Assembly (NCBI RefSeq): GCF_003236385.1
Contig: NZ_POUA01000019.1
Location: 1 to 41,655 of the forward strand
Source: Spongiactinospora gelatinilytica
GTDB taxonomy: Bacteria > Actinomycetota > Actinomycetes > Streptosporangiales > Streptosporangiaceae
Length of the DNA: 41,655 nucleotides
Direction: 5' to 3'
Below are positions 35,260 to 41,655 of this stretch, in pieces. The notes under the pieces are model-generated. The model saw only the letters and a program-made list of their open reading frames with translations. It was not told the origin of the DNA and made no database searches. Made by a program: the position numbers and the translations under genes. The first letter of the stretch is position 1. Each line of letters starts with the position of its first letter.

Positions 35260-35265
35260 TATGCT
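35260..35265 (+). promoter_or_regulatory. -10 box for the leaderless DUF4191 gene
   Basis: TATGCT, 7 nt before ATG at 35273; it is the closest to consensus of the boxes of this kind in the window. Confidence 0.6.
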
Positions 35266-35272
35266 GCATAAC

Positions 35273-35980
35273 ATGGCGAAGAAGCCCACAGACCCCGCGA
35301 CCGCAGACCGCCCGGGGCGCATCAAGCAGCTCCGGATGATCGCGCAGATCATCCAGCAGGCCAACCCCAAGGGGATGCCCATCGTCTTCGCGGCCGCGCT
35401 GGGCACGTTCGCCTTGTGCGTCGTGATCGGTGTGGTGACCGGCTGGTTCTGGTACATGCTCGTGCTCGGCATCCCACTCGCGCTGATCGTGGGCCTGGTC
35501 GTGTTCGGCCAGCTCGCCCAGCGGGCGCAGTACCGGCTGCTGGACGGCCAGGTCGGCGCGGCGGCGGCGATCCTCCAGAGCATGCGCGGCAAGTGGGACG
35601 TCTCCCCCGCCGTCGCGGTCAACCGTGACCAGGACGTGATCCACCGCGTCGTCGGCTACCCCGGCATCGTGCTGGTGTCGGAAGGGCCCGGCTCGCGCGT
35701 CCAGCGGATGCTGGTGGCGGAGAAGAAGCGCCTCCAGCGGGTGGCCATGGAGGTGCCCGTCTACGACGTCCAGTGCGGCGACGGCGAGGGCCAGATCCCG
35801 CTGCCCAAGTTGCAGCGCCACCTGATGAAGCTGCCGCGCAACCTGCGCAAGCCCGCGGTGGAGGAGGTCAAGTCCCGGCTGCGGGCGCTACCGACGAACA
35901 TCCCGGTGCCCAAGGGGCCGATGCCGCGCAACGTGCGGATGCCGCGCGGCGGCGGTGGCCCCCGGCCGAAGGGCCGTTGA
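35273..35980 (+). CDS. DUF4191 membrane protein
   Basis: A 235-residue actinobacterial protein of the DUF4191 family. A basic N-terminus (GRIKQLRMIAQIIQQANPKG) is followed by two membrane helices (about residues 37-57 and 61-80), then a cytosolic domain with the conserved AAAAILQSMRGKW, VVGYPGIVLVSEGP and VQRMLVAEKKRLQRV stretches, and a basic Pro/Gly-rich end. Its function is unknown; its fixed place next to lipA in actinobacteria is known, but no functional link is shown. The start at ATG 35273 is leaderless by the TATGCT box. Its TGA overlaps the next ATG by one base. Confidence 0.87.
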   Translation: MAKKPTDPATADRPGRIKQLRMIAQIIQQANPKGMPIVFAAALGTFALCVVIGVVTGWFWYMLVLGIPLALIVGLVVFGQLAQRAQYRLLDGQVGAAAAILQSMRGKWDVSPAVAVNRDQDVIHRVVGYPGIVLVSEGPGSRVQRMLVAEKKRLQRVAMEVPVYDVQCGDGEGQIPLPKLQRHLMKLPRNLRKPAVEEVKSRLRALPTNIPVPKGPMPRNVRMPRGGGGPRPKGR

Positions 35981-36777
35981 TGGCCGAGGCTGCGGCGGCC
36001 GGATACCACGAGGTCGGGGCCGAGGCCACCGCGCGGGCCAATCGCGGCTGGTGGGACTCGGCAGCCGACTCCTACCAGGTCGAACACGGCGCGTTCCTGC
36101 GCGACGTCGGTTTCGTGTGGTGCCCCGAGGGGCTGGACGAGGCCGCGGCGGGGCTGCTCGGCGAGGTGGCCGGGCGGCGCGTGCTGGAGGTCGGCTGCGG
36201 CGCGGGGCAGGCCGGGCGGTGGCTGGCGGCGCAGGGGGCGCAGGCCACCGGGTTCGACCTGTCGGCGCGGCAGTTGCGGCATTCGCGGCGGATCGACGAG
36301 GCGAGCGGCGTACGGCTGGCGGCCGTGCAGGCCGACGCGCGGCGCGTCCCGTTCGCGGACGCGAGTTTCGACCTGGCCTGCTCGGCCTACGGCGCGCTGC
36401 CGTTCGTCGCCGACGCCGGGGCGGTGCTCGGCGAGGTGCGCAGGGTGCTGCGGCCGGGCGGGCGGTTCGTGTTCTCGGTCACCCATCCGGTGCGGTGGGC
36501 CTTCCCCGACGACCCGGGCAGGCGCGGGCTCACCGCCGACCGCTCCTACTTCGACCGCAGGCCGTACGTCGAGGCGGCCGAGGACGGCACGCCGACCTAT
36601 GTCGAGCACCACCGCACGATGGGCGACTGGATCGGCCTGATCGCGGGCGCGGGCCTGCGCCTGACGGGCCTGCTGGAGCCCGAGTGGCCCAAGGGCCACC
36701 GGCGCGCCTGGAACGGCTGGAGCCCACTGCGCGGCGCCCTCATCCCGGGCACCGCGATATTCACCTGCGAGGCGTGA
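35980..36777 (+). CDS. SAM-dependent methyltransferase (class I)
   Basis: A 265-residue methyltransferase. Motif I is [28 protein letters not shown] (about residues 68-95), followed by [25 protein letters not shown] (motif II region) and [22 protein letters not shown] (motif III). The WW/Y pattern at the N-terminus ([19 protein letters not shown]) is seen in a common actinobacterial subgroup of unknown substrate. ATG at 35980 shares a base with the stop of the DUF4191 gene (TGATG), so the two are translationally coupled. The 3' neighbour, the RDD gene, is convergent. Confidence 0.87.
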   Translation: MAEAAAAGYHEVGAEATARANRGWWDSAADSYQVEHGAFLRDVGFVWCPEGLDEAAAGLLGEVAGRRVLEVGCGAGQAGRWLAAQGAQATGFDLSARQLRHSRRIDEASGVRLAAVQADARRVPFADASFDLACSAYGALPFVADAGAVLGEVRRVLRPGGRFVFSVTHPVRWAFPDDPGRRGLTADRSYFDRRPYVEAAEDGTPTYVEHHRTMGDWIGLIAGAGLRLTGLLEPEWPKGHRRAWNGWSPLRGALIPGTAIFTCEA

Positions 36778-36790
36778 GCGCGCCCGCGGG

Positions 36791-37249
36791 TCAGAGGTGC
36801 ACCACGACGGTGCCCGCCGCGCGGTCGTGCAGGCCGCGCCGGTCGCGGTCCCACACCAGGGCGGGCAGCGCGAGGCAGAGCAGCAGGGTGCGCACCACGA
36901 CCGGGACGAACGCGGGCCTGCCGCCGTCGAGCGTGGCCACCCGGATGCCGGTCAGGCGCATGCCGAACGTCATCCCCGTGGTGCCGATCAGCAGCAGGCA
37001 CGCAACGGCGAAGACGCCGAGCCCGGCCAGCGGGTAGTCGATGGCGGGAAGCCGCAGCAGGCCCTCGGCGATGGCCCAGGTGCAGATCATCCAGTCGATC
37101 GTGATCGCGCCGATCCTGCGCGGCCAGCTCGCGACCGAGCCGGGCCCCTTCTCGGGCAGCCCGAGCCGGCTCCCCTCCGCGTCAGAGTCATCGCCCCGGA
37201 TGCCGATCAGCAGCGACTGCGTCCAGCGGGGGCCCTGCCTGGTGGTCAT
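36791..37249 (-). CDS. RDD family membrane protein
   Basis: A 152-residue protein with an RDD domain: [24 protein letters not shown] holds the first helix with the R and D residues, helix two is near residues 75-95, and [20 protein letters not shown] and [18 protein letters not shown] form the C-terminal part with the motif for which the family is named. Some RDD proteins transport osmolytes or ions, but the role here is unknown. ATG at 37249 has TACCGT 6 nt upstream and no ribosome site. It is divergent from glnA. Confidence 0.87.
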   Translation of the reverse strand: MTTRQGPRWTQSLLIGIRGDDSDAEGSRLGLPEKGPGSVASWPRRIGAITIDWMICTWAIAEGLLRLPAIDYPLAGLGVFAVACLLLIGTTGMTFGMRLTGIRVATLDGGRPAFVPVVVRTLLLCLALPALVWDRDRRGLHDRAAGTVVVHL

Positions 37250-37255
37250 ATCTGT

Positions 37256-37261
37256 ACGGTA
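37256..37261 (-). promoter_or_regulatory. -10 box for the leaderless RDD gene
   Basis: TACCGT on the minus strand, 6 nt before ATG at 37249. Confidence 0.45.
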
Positions 37262-37318
37262 GCCGCCCGGTGGGCCGGTGCGGCATCTCACCCGCGGCCT
37301 GTGCCGATGTCCGCCCGC

Positions 37319-37356
37319 TTAACATGTGCGAAACAAGCGAGACATGGGTCGGAAAC
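37319..37356 (+). promoter_or_regulatory. Tandem GlnR box upstream of glnA
   Basis: TTAAC-N6-GAAAC-N6-GACAT-N6-GAAAC (37319-37323, 37330-37334, 37341-37345, 37352-37356). This matches the actinobacterial GlnR pattern gTnAC-n6-GaAAC-n6-GtnAC-n6-GaAAC in all spacings, 52 bp before the glnA start. It implies nitrogen control of glnA. Confidence 0.85.
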
Positions 37357-37408
37357 GGCGCAGCCATACGTTCGGGACTGCAAGCCTGTGCCGTTGGGAG
37401 GTTTTGGA

Positions 37409-38833
37409 GTGTTTAGCTCAGCCGACGACGTCCTGAAGTTCATCAGGGACGAAGAGGTGCAGTTCGTCGACGTCAGGTTCACCGACCTACCGGGAACGAC
37501 GCACCACTTCACCTTTCCCGTGGAGAACTTCGGGGCCAGAGTCTTCACCGACGGCCTCATGTTCGACGGGTCGTCCATCCGCGGCTTCCAGGCCATCCAC
37601 GAGTCGGACATGCTGCTGCTGCCGGACCCGTCCACGGCCGTGATCGACCCGTTCCGCCCGCACAAGACGCTGAACATCAACTTCTTCGTGCACGACCCGC
37701 TGACCGGCGAGGCCTACAGCCGGGACCCGCGAAACGTCGCGCGCAAGGCGGAGGAGTACCTCAAGGGCACGGGCATCGCCGACACCGCCTACTTCGGCCC
37801 TGAGGCCGAGTTCTACATCTTCGACGACGTCCGCTTCGAGACCAGCCCGAACGCCGGCTTCTACTACATCGACTCCATCGAGGGCGCCTGGAACACCGGC
37901 AAGGCGTCCGAGGGCGGCAACCTCGGCTACAAGCCCCGCTACAAGGGCGGCTATTTCCCGGTCCCGCCCATGGACCACTTCACCGACCTGCGCTCGGAGA
38001 TGGTCAGGAAGCTCATCGAGGTCGGCATCGACGTCGAGATGCAGCACCACGAGGTCGGCACGGCGGGCCAGGCGGAGATCGACTTCAGGTTCGGCCCGCT
38101 GCTCAAGACGGCCGACAACATGATGCTCTACAAGTACGTCATCAAGAGCACGGCGCTGGAGCACGGCCACACGGTCACCTTCATGCCCAAGCCGATCTAC
38201 GGTGACAACGGCTCGGGCATGCACTGCCACCAGTCGCTGTGGAAGGACGGCGAGCCGCTGTTCTACGACGAGGTGGGCTACGCGGGCCTGTCCGACACCG
38301 CCCGCTACTACATCGGCGGCCTGCTGCGGCACGCCCCGGCGCTGCTGGCCTTCACCAACCCGACGGTCAACTCCTACCACCGTCTGGTCCCCGGCTACGA
38401 GGCCCCGGTCAACCTGGTCTACTCCCAGCGCAACCGCTCGGCCTGCGTCCGCATCCCGATCACGGGCTCCAACCCGAAGGCCAAGCGCATCGAGTTCCGC
38501 GTTCCGGACCCGTCGTGCAACCCGTACTTCGCGTTCGCGGCCATGCTGATGGCGGGCATCGACGGCATCCGCAACAAGATCGAGCCGCCGGAGCCGGTGG
38601 ACAAGGACCTCTACGAGCTGCCGCCCGAGGAGGCCCGCGACATCGCGCAGGTGCCCGCCTCGCTGCCGGAGGTCCTCGACGCGCTCGCCGCCGACCACGA
38701 GTTCCTGCTGGAGGGCGGCGTGTTCACGCCCGACCTGATCGAGACGTGGATCAACTACAAGCGGGCCAACGAGGTCGACCCGATCCGCCTGCGCCCGCAC
38801 CCGCACGAGTTCGAGCTGTACTACGACGTGTAG
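37409..38833 (+). CDS. glnA: Glutamine synthetase type I (GlnA)
   Basis: GlnA makes glutamine from glutamate and ammonia; it is a dodecamer in the cytosol. The 474-residue protein begins [29 protein letters not shown], and [10 protein letters not shown], the metal site [10 protein letters not shown], the ATP-binding [16 protein letters not shown] and [13 protein letters not shown] are all present. Y402 in [10 protein letters not shown] is the adenylylation tyrosine of type I-beta enzymes. GTG at 37409 has GGGAGG 7 nt upstream; the frame is open far upstream, but that part is antisense to the RDD gene. A tandem GlnR box sits in the promoter. An integrase gene of a mobile element ends 30 bp after its stop. 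Confidence 0.97.
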   Translation: MFSSADDVLKFIRDEEVQFVDVRFTDLPGTTHHFTFPVENFGARVFTDGLMFDGSSIRGFQAIHESDMLLLPDPSTAVIDPFRPHKTLNINFFVHDPLTGEAYSRDPRNVARKAEEYLKGTGIADTAYFGPEAEFYIFDDVRFETSPNAGFYYIDSIEGAWNTGKASEGGNLGYKPRYKGGYFPVPPMDHFTDLRSEMVRKLIEVGIDVEMQHHEVGTAGQAEIDFRFGPLLKTADNMMLYKYVIKSTALEHGHTVTFMPKPIYGDNGSGMHCHQSLWKDGEPLFYDEVGYAGLSDTARYYIGGLLRHAPALLAFTNPTVNSYHRLVPGYEAPVNLVYSQRNRSACVRIPITGSNPKAKRIEFRVPDPSCNPYFAFAAMLMAGIDGIRNKIEPPEPVDKDLYELPPEEARDIAQVPASLPEVLDALAADHEFLLEGGVFTPDLIETWINYKRANEVDPIRLRPHPHEFELYYDV

Positions 38834-38863
38834 GCCGCTCATGCGGTACGACCTGCATCGGAG

Positions 38864-39940
38864 TCACCGCGCTATCCGCTGAGTCCGCAGGGAGTCCGCA
38901 CGATCTTGGAGAACCGCATCGAGCGCCGCCCTGGTGGACTCGTCGGAGTCCGGCCAGAGGTGCCCGTAGGTGTCCAGGGTCGTCTTGGCGCTGGCGTGCC
39001 GTAGGCGGGCCTGCACCACCTTCACATCAGCGCCGGAGGCGATCAGCAGCGACGCGAGATAGTGCCGCAAGTCGTGGAAGCGGAAGCCCGTGGGAAGGTC
39101 ATGAACCTTCTCGCGGGCTTTGCGCATCTCACGCTCCAACGCCCACGGCCCGAGCTGCTCGCCGCGATCGTTGGTCAACAGCGTCTCCCCCGGCCACTCG
39201 GCCACGTGCGCCGATAACTGGGCGGCGAGCGACTGAGGGATGGGCACCGACGTACGCGAGATCTCGGTCTTCAACGGCTCGACTGGGTACTGAACACGGG
39301 GATGTACGACACCGCGCATGAAGTCGATGTCCGCGACTCGCAGACCACACGCTTCGGCGATGCGAAGTCCGACGAAGGCACCGAGCAGGACGGCCGCCCC
39401 GAAGCGCTCCGGCATCGCGTCATACAGGGCCCACACCTGGGCGGTGGTCGCGACATACGCCCGTTGCTTTCCGGCCCCTGGTGAAGTCCTCCGCGAACAC
39501 GGTGAGCGCGGGATGATCCCGTCGTGTACCGCGTCTCCCATGATCTGAGCCAGCCTGGCATGCAAGGCATAGACGTAGGACTCGGCTCGCCCTTCGCCGC
39601 GCAATCGTGCGGTCCACGACTTCACGTGCGAAGGCCGGACCGCCGAGAGCTTCATTGGCCCGAAGGCGGTCACGATCTGCGCTATATGCACGCGGGCCTG
39701 TCGGACGGTCGATGACCTACGTGTGGCATAGCCCTCCAGCCACGTTGCGCACCATTCCGCCACCGTGACCCGGGCTGTCTTCGGATCGACGTAGGTTCCA
39801 GTGACCAGACTCGCCGTCTTCTCGTCCAGCCATGCCTGAGCGTCGACCTTCCGCGCGAAGTGTTTCGCGTGCTCCTTACCGGTGTCGTCTCGAAACCGGG
39901 CACGCCATTTGCCGTCAGGCCGCTTTTTGATCGATGCCAT
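38864..39940 (-). CDS. Tyrosine site-specific integrase
   Basis: A 358-residue phage-type integrase. It opens with an Arm-DNA-binding stretch (MASIKKRPDGKWRARFRDDTGKEH, about residues 1-60), then a SAM-like core-binding domain (about 70-150), then the catalytic domain with R193 (GLRIAEACGL), HDLRH (H289, R292), RLRHASAKTTLDTYGHL and the nucleophile Y325. All catalytic residues are intact. ATG at 39940 shares a base with the stop of the upstream regulator (TGATG), so both are on one transcript. Two 9-bp direct repeats of GAGTCCGCA lie inside the 3' end (38881-38900). It is convergent with glnA, 30 bp away. Confidence 0.93.
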   Translation of the reverse strand: MASIKKRPDGKWRARFRDDTGKEHAKHFARKVDAQAWLDEKTASLVTGTYVDPKTARVTVAEWCATWLEGYATRRSSTVRQARVHIAQIVTAFGPMKLSAVRPSHVKSWTARLRGEGRAESYVYALHARLAQIMGDAVHDGIIPRSPCSRRTSPGAGKQRAYVATTAQVWALYDAMPERFGAAVLLGAFVGLRIAEACGLRVADIDFMRGVVHPRVQYPVEPLKTEISRTSVPIPQSLAAQLSAHVAEWPGETLLTNDRGEQLGPWALEREMRKAREKVHDLPTGFRFHDLRHYLASLLIASGADVKVVQARLRHASAKTTLDTYGHLWPDSDESTRAALDAVLQDRADSLRTQRIAR

Positions 39941-40617
39941 CAGCCTGCCCGTCCCTTCCGGCCGCGCGGCATGATCCCGCGCTGTCGGGCCGTATAGACC
40001 CACCTTTGCGCCGACTTGATCTGGTAGCCGGTCTGCTCGGCGATTGCCACATTCGGCCTCTCGCCGCGCAGTATGGCAGCGTTGTAAGCGCGGGCGACCT
40101 TGCGTAGGAACTCGTCTGTCACGCCATCCTTCGGACCACAGGGGAGGCGATAGTCGCGCTCCTCGCTCCGCAGGCTCTTCCAGCCATCCCCGGGGGGGTG
40201 TTGGCGGGGCACGCGCTTGATGCGAACCCCCGAGTCGGGGTCGGTGTCACTGTCGCGGTCGGCCGGGATGGACTGTGCCGCGAAGCTGGCCACCACCCAG
40301 TTGCCTTCTGCTATCTGGCGTTCCGTGTTGCCGAAGCCGGTCTGGTAGTAGCTCGCGAGAGTCGATAGATCGGGTGCAGGGAGGCCCATGACGGGCTTCA
40401 CGTGCTCGGCGTTCGCGTTGATGAAGGTTTCGAGCTGCTGGAACGGGATGTTACGCAGGTCGTTGCCGTCGATCGCCGTGTGGCTCGTGCTCGCGTCGAG
40501 GTAGAACTCGCTGACTCGCAGGCGGTCACCCTCTTCGCGCACCCGGACGTAGAGCGGGCCGGGCAAGTCGAGTCCATCGACCGCGACCCAGCCCCCGTAG
40601 CCAATGTATATGCGCAT
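39940..40617 (-). CDS. Element-encoded regulator-like protein with a C-terminal helix-turn-helix
   Basis: A 225-residue protein with no confident family. Residues 1-110 form a mixed alpha/beta region (MRIYIGYGGWVAVDGLDLPG). A charged linker follows, and the end has DEFLRKVARAYNAAILRGERPNVAIAEQTGYQIKSAQRWVYTARQRGI, which looks like a helix-turn-helix of the kind found in actinophage and integrative-element proteins. It could be the element's repressor, inferred from position. The start at 40617 is chosen because TTGACA-N16-TAACCT lies 7 nt upstream of it; ATG at 40638 would fall inside this promoter. It is co-transcribed with the integrase. Confidence 0.65.
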   Translation of the reverse strand: MRIYIGYGGWVAVDGLDLPGPLYVRVREEGDRLRVSEFYLDASTSHTAIDGNDLRNIPFQQLETFINANAEHVKPVMGLPAPDLSTLASYYQTGFGNTERQIAEGNWVVASFAAQSIPADRDSDTDPDSGVRIKRVPRQHPPGDGWKSLRSEERDYRLPCGPKDGVTDEFLRKVARAYNAAILRGERPNVAIAEQTGYQIKSAQRWVYTARQRGIMPRGRKGRAG

Positions 40618-40624
40618 ACCGAGT

Positions 40625-40652
40625 AGGTTACGCGACATCCCGAGTATGTCAA
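40625..40652 (-). promoter_or_regulatory. Sigma-70-type promoter for the regulator-integrase transcript
   Basis: On the minus strand TTGACA (40652-40647), a 16-nt spacer and TAACCT (40630-40625), then 7 nt to ATG at 40617, which predicts a leaderless mRNA. It is the best consensus promoter in the window. Confidence 0.65.
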
Positions 40653-40679
40653 CGCTCTTACGCGGTAGCTAACGCAACT

Positions 40680-40692
40680 TACTCTAAGAGTA
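40680..40692. promoter_or_regulatory. Operator-like palindrome in the divergent region
   Basis: TACTCTAAGAGTA is a perfect 6-bp dyad around one base. Related GAGTA copies occur at 40621 and 40642, TTACGCG occurs twice (near 40628 and 40659), and GTAGGTT (40623) is inverted as AACCTAC (40701). Binding of one regulator to both promoters is plausible. Confidence 0.5.
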
Positions 40693-40722
40693 GGAAAACA
40701 AACCTACCTGGAGAGCGTGGCC

Positions 40723-40914
40723 ATGAAGTACCTGACCACTGCGGAACTGGCCGAGCGGCTGCGTACGTCACCGGAGACCCTTCGGTACTGGAGACACATC
40801 GGCCGGGGCCCAAGGAGCTGGAAGCCCGGCAGGCAAGTGCTCTACGCCCTTGAGGACGTCGAGGCGTGGGAGCACCGGGAACGGGAGCGGCAGGCGGCAC
40901 GGCAGGCATCGTGA
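40723..40914 (+). CDS. Excisionase-like small HTH protein (MerR/AlpA-type winged helix)
   Basis: A 63-residue protein: MKYLTTAELAERLRTSPETL forms the helix-turn-helix, RYWRHIGRGPRSWKPGRQVL the wing, and YALEDVEAWEHRERERQAAR the final helix. Such proteins in integrative elements act as excisionases (Xis) that direct the integrase toward excision, or as activators. ATG at 40723 has GGAGAG 7 nt upstream; a GTG at 40717 is too close to it. It is divergent from the integrase transcript, and its stop overlaps the next GTG (GTGA). Confidence 0.8.
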   Translation: MKYLTTAELAERLRTSPETLRYWRHIGRGPRSWKPGRQVLYALEDVEAWEHRERERQAARQAS

Positions 40915-41655
40915 CATCTCCGCGCAACGAGTACGGCGGTTCGATATTCCCTCAACACGCCCGCCTGCTCGCCGAGTCCGCCATCACCCCCGAGGTCGCC
41001 CGCGCCCGCGGCTACGTCTCCGTGGACACCAAGACCCGGCTCGACTCCATCCGCATCGCCAAAGCCGGGCGCAACGCCCCCGGCCTGCTGATCCCCATCC
41101 ACGGCGTAGACGGCACGGTGAAGCTCCACCAGTACCGGCCCGACTCCCCGCGCGTGTCCAACGAGGGCAAGACCCTCAAGTACGAGACGCCCGTACGGTC
41201 GCGCCTCGCGCTCGACGTGCCGCCCATGGTCCGTGAACAGCTCGGCGACCCCACAGTGCCTCTGTGGATTACTGAGGGGTCGCGGAAGGCCGATTCCGCC
41301 GTCTCGGCCGGGCTGTGCTGTGTCGCCCTGCTGGGCGTGTGGGGATGGCGTGGCAGCAACGAGCACGGCGGCAAGACCGCACTGCCCTGCTGGGAGTCTG
41401 TCGCCCTCAACGGCCGTGACGTGTACGTGGCGTTCGACTCCGACGTGATGACCAAGGACGCGGTGCGCAAGGCGCTCGACGGCCTCTCGTTCTTCCTGGG
41501 CTCGCGCGGGGCCCGCGTCCAACTCGTGTACCTGCCGGAAGGGGAGGACGGGGCCAAGGTCGGCCTTGACGACTTCCTGGCCGCCGGCGGCACCGTCGAA
41601 CAGCTCCGCGAGCACGCCCGGCCACCCGGCCGCCCCAACCCCCCAAAGCAGACCC
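40911..41655 (+). CDS. DUF3854/TOPRIM-domain protein, primase-like (3' end outside window)
   Basis: At least 248 residues, still open at the window edge. The N-terminal part (ESAITPEVARARGYVSVD; GLLIPIHGVDGTVKLHQYRPD) is typical of plasmid and phage primase-associated proteins. A TOPRIM-type core follows with E122 (LWITEGSRKADSAVSAG) and D176/D178 (VYVAFDSDVMTKD), then LVYLPEGEDGAKVGLDDFLAAGG. DUF3854 proteins of this shape usually accompany or are fused to a P4-type primase-helicase, so replication of the element is the likely role. GTG at 40911 overlaps the stop of the excisionase-like gene. Confidence 0.8.
   Translation, partial: MTSPRNEYGGSIFPQHARLLAESAITPEVARARGYVSVDTKTRLDSIRIAKAGRNAPGLLIPIHGVDGTVKLHQYRPDSPRVSNEGKTLKYETPVRSRLALDVPPMVREQLGDPTVPLWITEGSRKADSAVSAGLCCVALLGVWGWRGSNEHGGKTALPCWESVALNGRDVYVAFDSDVMTKDAVRKALDGLSFFLGSRGARVQLVYLPEGEDGAKVGLDDFLAAGGTVEQLREHARPPGRPNPPKQT

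Larger units (their letters stand above)
38864..41655. mobile_element. Left end of an integrated element (satellite- or AICE-like), right end outside window
   Basis: Integrase and a regulator on the minus strand stand back to back with an excisionase-like gene and a TOPRIM protein on the plus strand, separated by an operator-rich 105-bp region. The base composition of 39-40.7 kb is visibly less GC-rich than the chromosome before it. The left boundary should lie in or just after the 3' end of glnA. No tRNA gene is seen at the junction. The element type cannot be settled because the right part is missing. Confidence 0.7.

Noticed and set aside
36797-37408. 204-codon upstream extension of glnA
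   Set aside because: It is antisense to the RDD gene and runs through the GlnR box. GTG 37409 has a GGGAGG site and starts where GlnA proteins start.

Overview
The window is about 41.7 kb of very GC-rich chromosome from an actinobacterium. GTG starts are frequent and codons end in G or C. The gene content fits a filamentous high-GC order near Streptomyces or Streptosporangiales: a branched aa3/bcc respiratory chain with a diheme QcrC and a four-helix CtaF, a mycothiol-type DinB protein, a PspA/PspAA/PspAB set, DUF3043 and DUF4191 proteins, and a GlnR-type glnA operator. The order-level guess is inference. Most of the window (1-38.8 kb) is housekeeping chromosome; the last 2.8 kb look like the start of an integrated element.

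Layout. 1-6 kb: end of trpD and a receiver-like protein (minus), then ctaE-qcrC-qcrA-qcrB (plus), closed by a strong terminator. 6-8.4 kb: a secreted Cu/Zn superoxide dismutase and an L,D-transpeptidase lipoprotein. 8.5-11.5 kb: ctaC-ctaD-ctaF (minus). Together with ctaE and qcrCAB this gives the core of the III-IV supercomplex. 11.6-15.2 kb: sulfur and Fe-S handling (cysteine desulfurase, TusA-like carrier, ErpA), a CBS-pair protein and a PfkB kinase. 15.2-16.4 kb: a gene-poor stretch with degenerate repeats. 16.4-21.2 kb: nadA (itself an Fe-S enzyme), a DinB/MDMPI protein, and the envelope-stress set pspA-pspAA-htpX-pspAB. 21.3-26.7 kb: DUF3043, a membrane-anchored SMI1/KNR4 protein, an aldo/keto reductase, a small conserved protein, and cobU-cobS for the B12 nucleotide loop.

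26.8-38.8 kb: pepA, lpdA, sucB, a TIGR01777 NAD-binding protein, peptidase E, lipB, lipA, DUF4191, a methyltransferase, an RDD membrane protein and glnA. lpdA and sucB supply E3 and a lipoylated E2, while lipB and lipA make the lipoyl cofactor for it. LipB here lacks the lysine of its catalytic dyad. glnA is preceded by a textbook tandem GlnR box.

38.9-41.7 kb: a tyrosine integrase and a regulator on the minus strand, divergent from a small excisionase-like HTH protein and a TOPRIM/DUF3854 protein cut by the window end. The integrase gene ends 30 bp from glnA. The layout (integrase, regulator, divergent excisionase, primase-like gene) resembles phage satellites or small integrative elements and is the best candidate here for something undescribed.

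A second genome-scale pattern is that about a dozen genes without a Shine-Dalgarno have a TANNNT box 6-8 nt before the start codon, which predicts leaderless transcripts.
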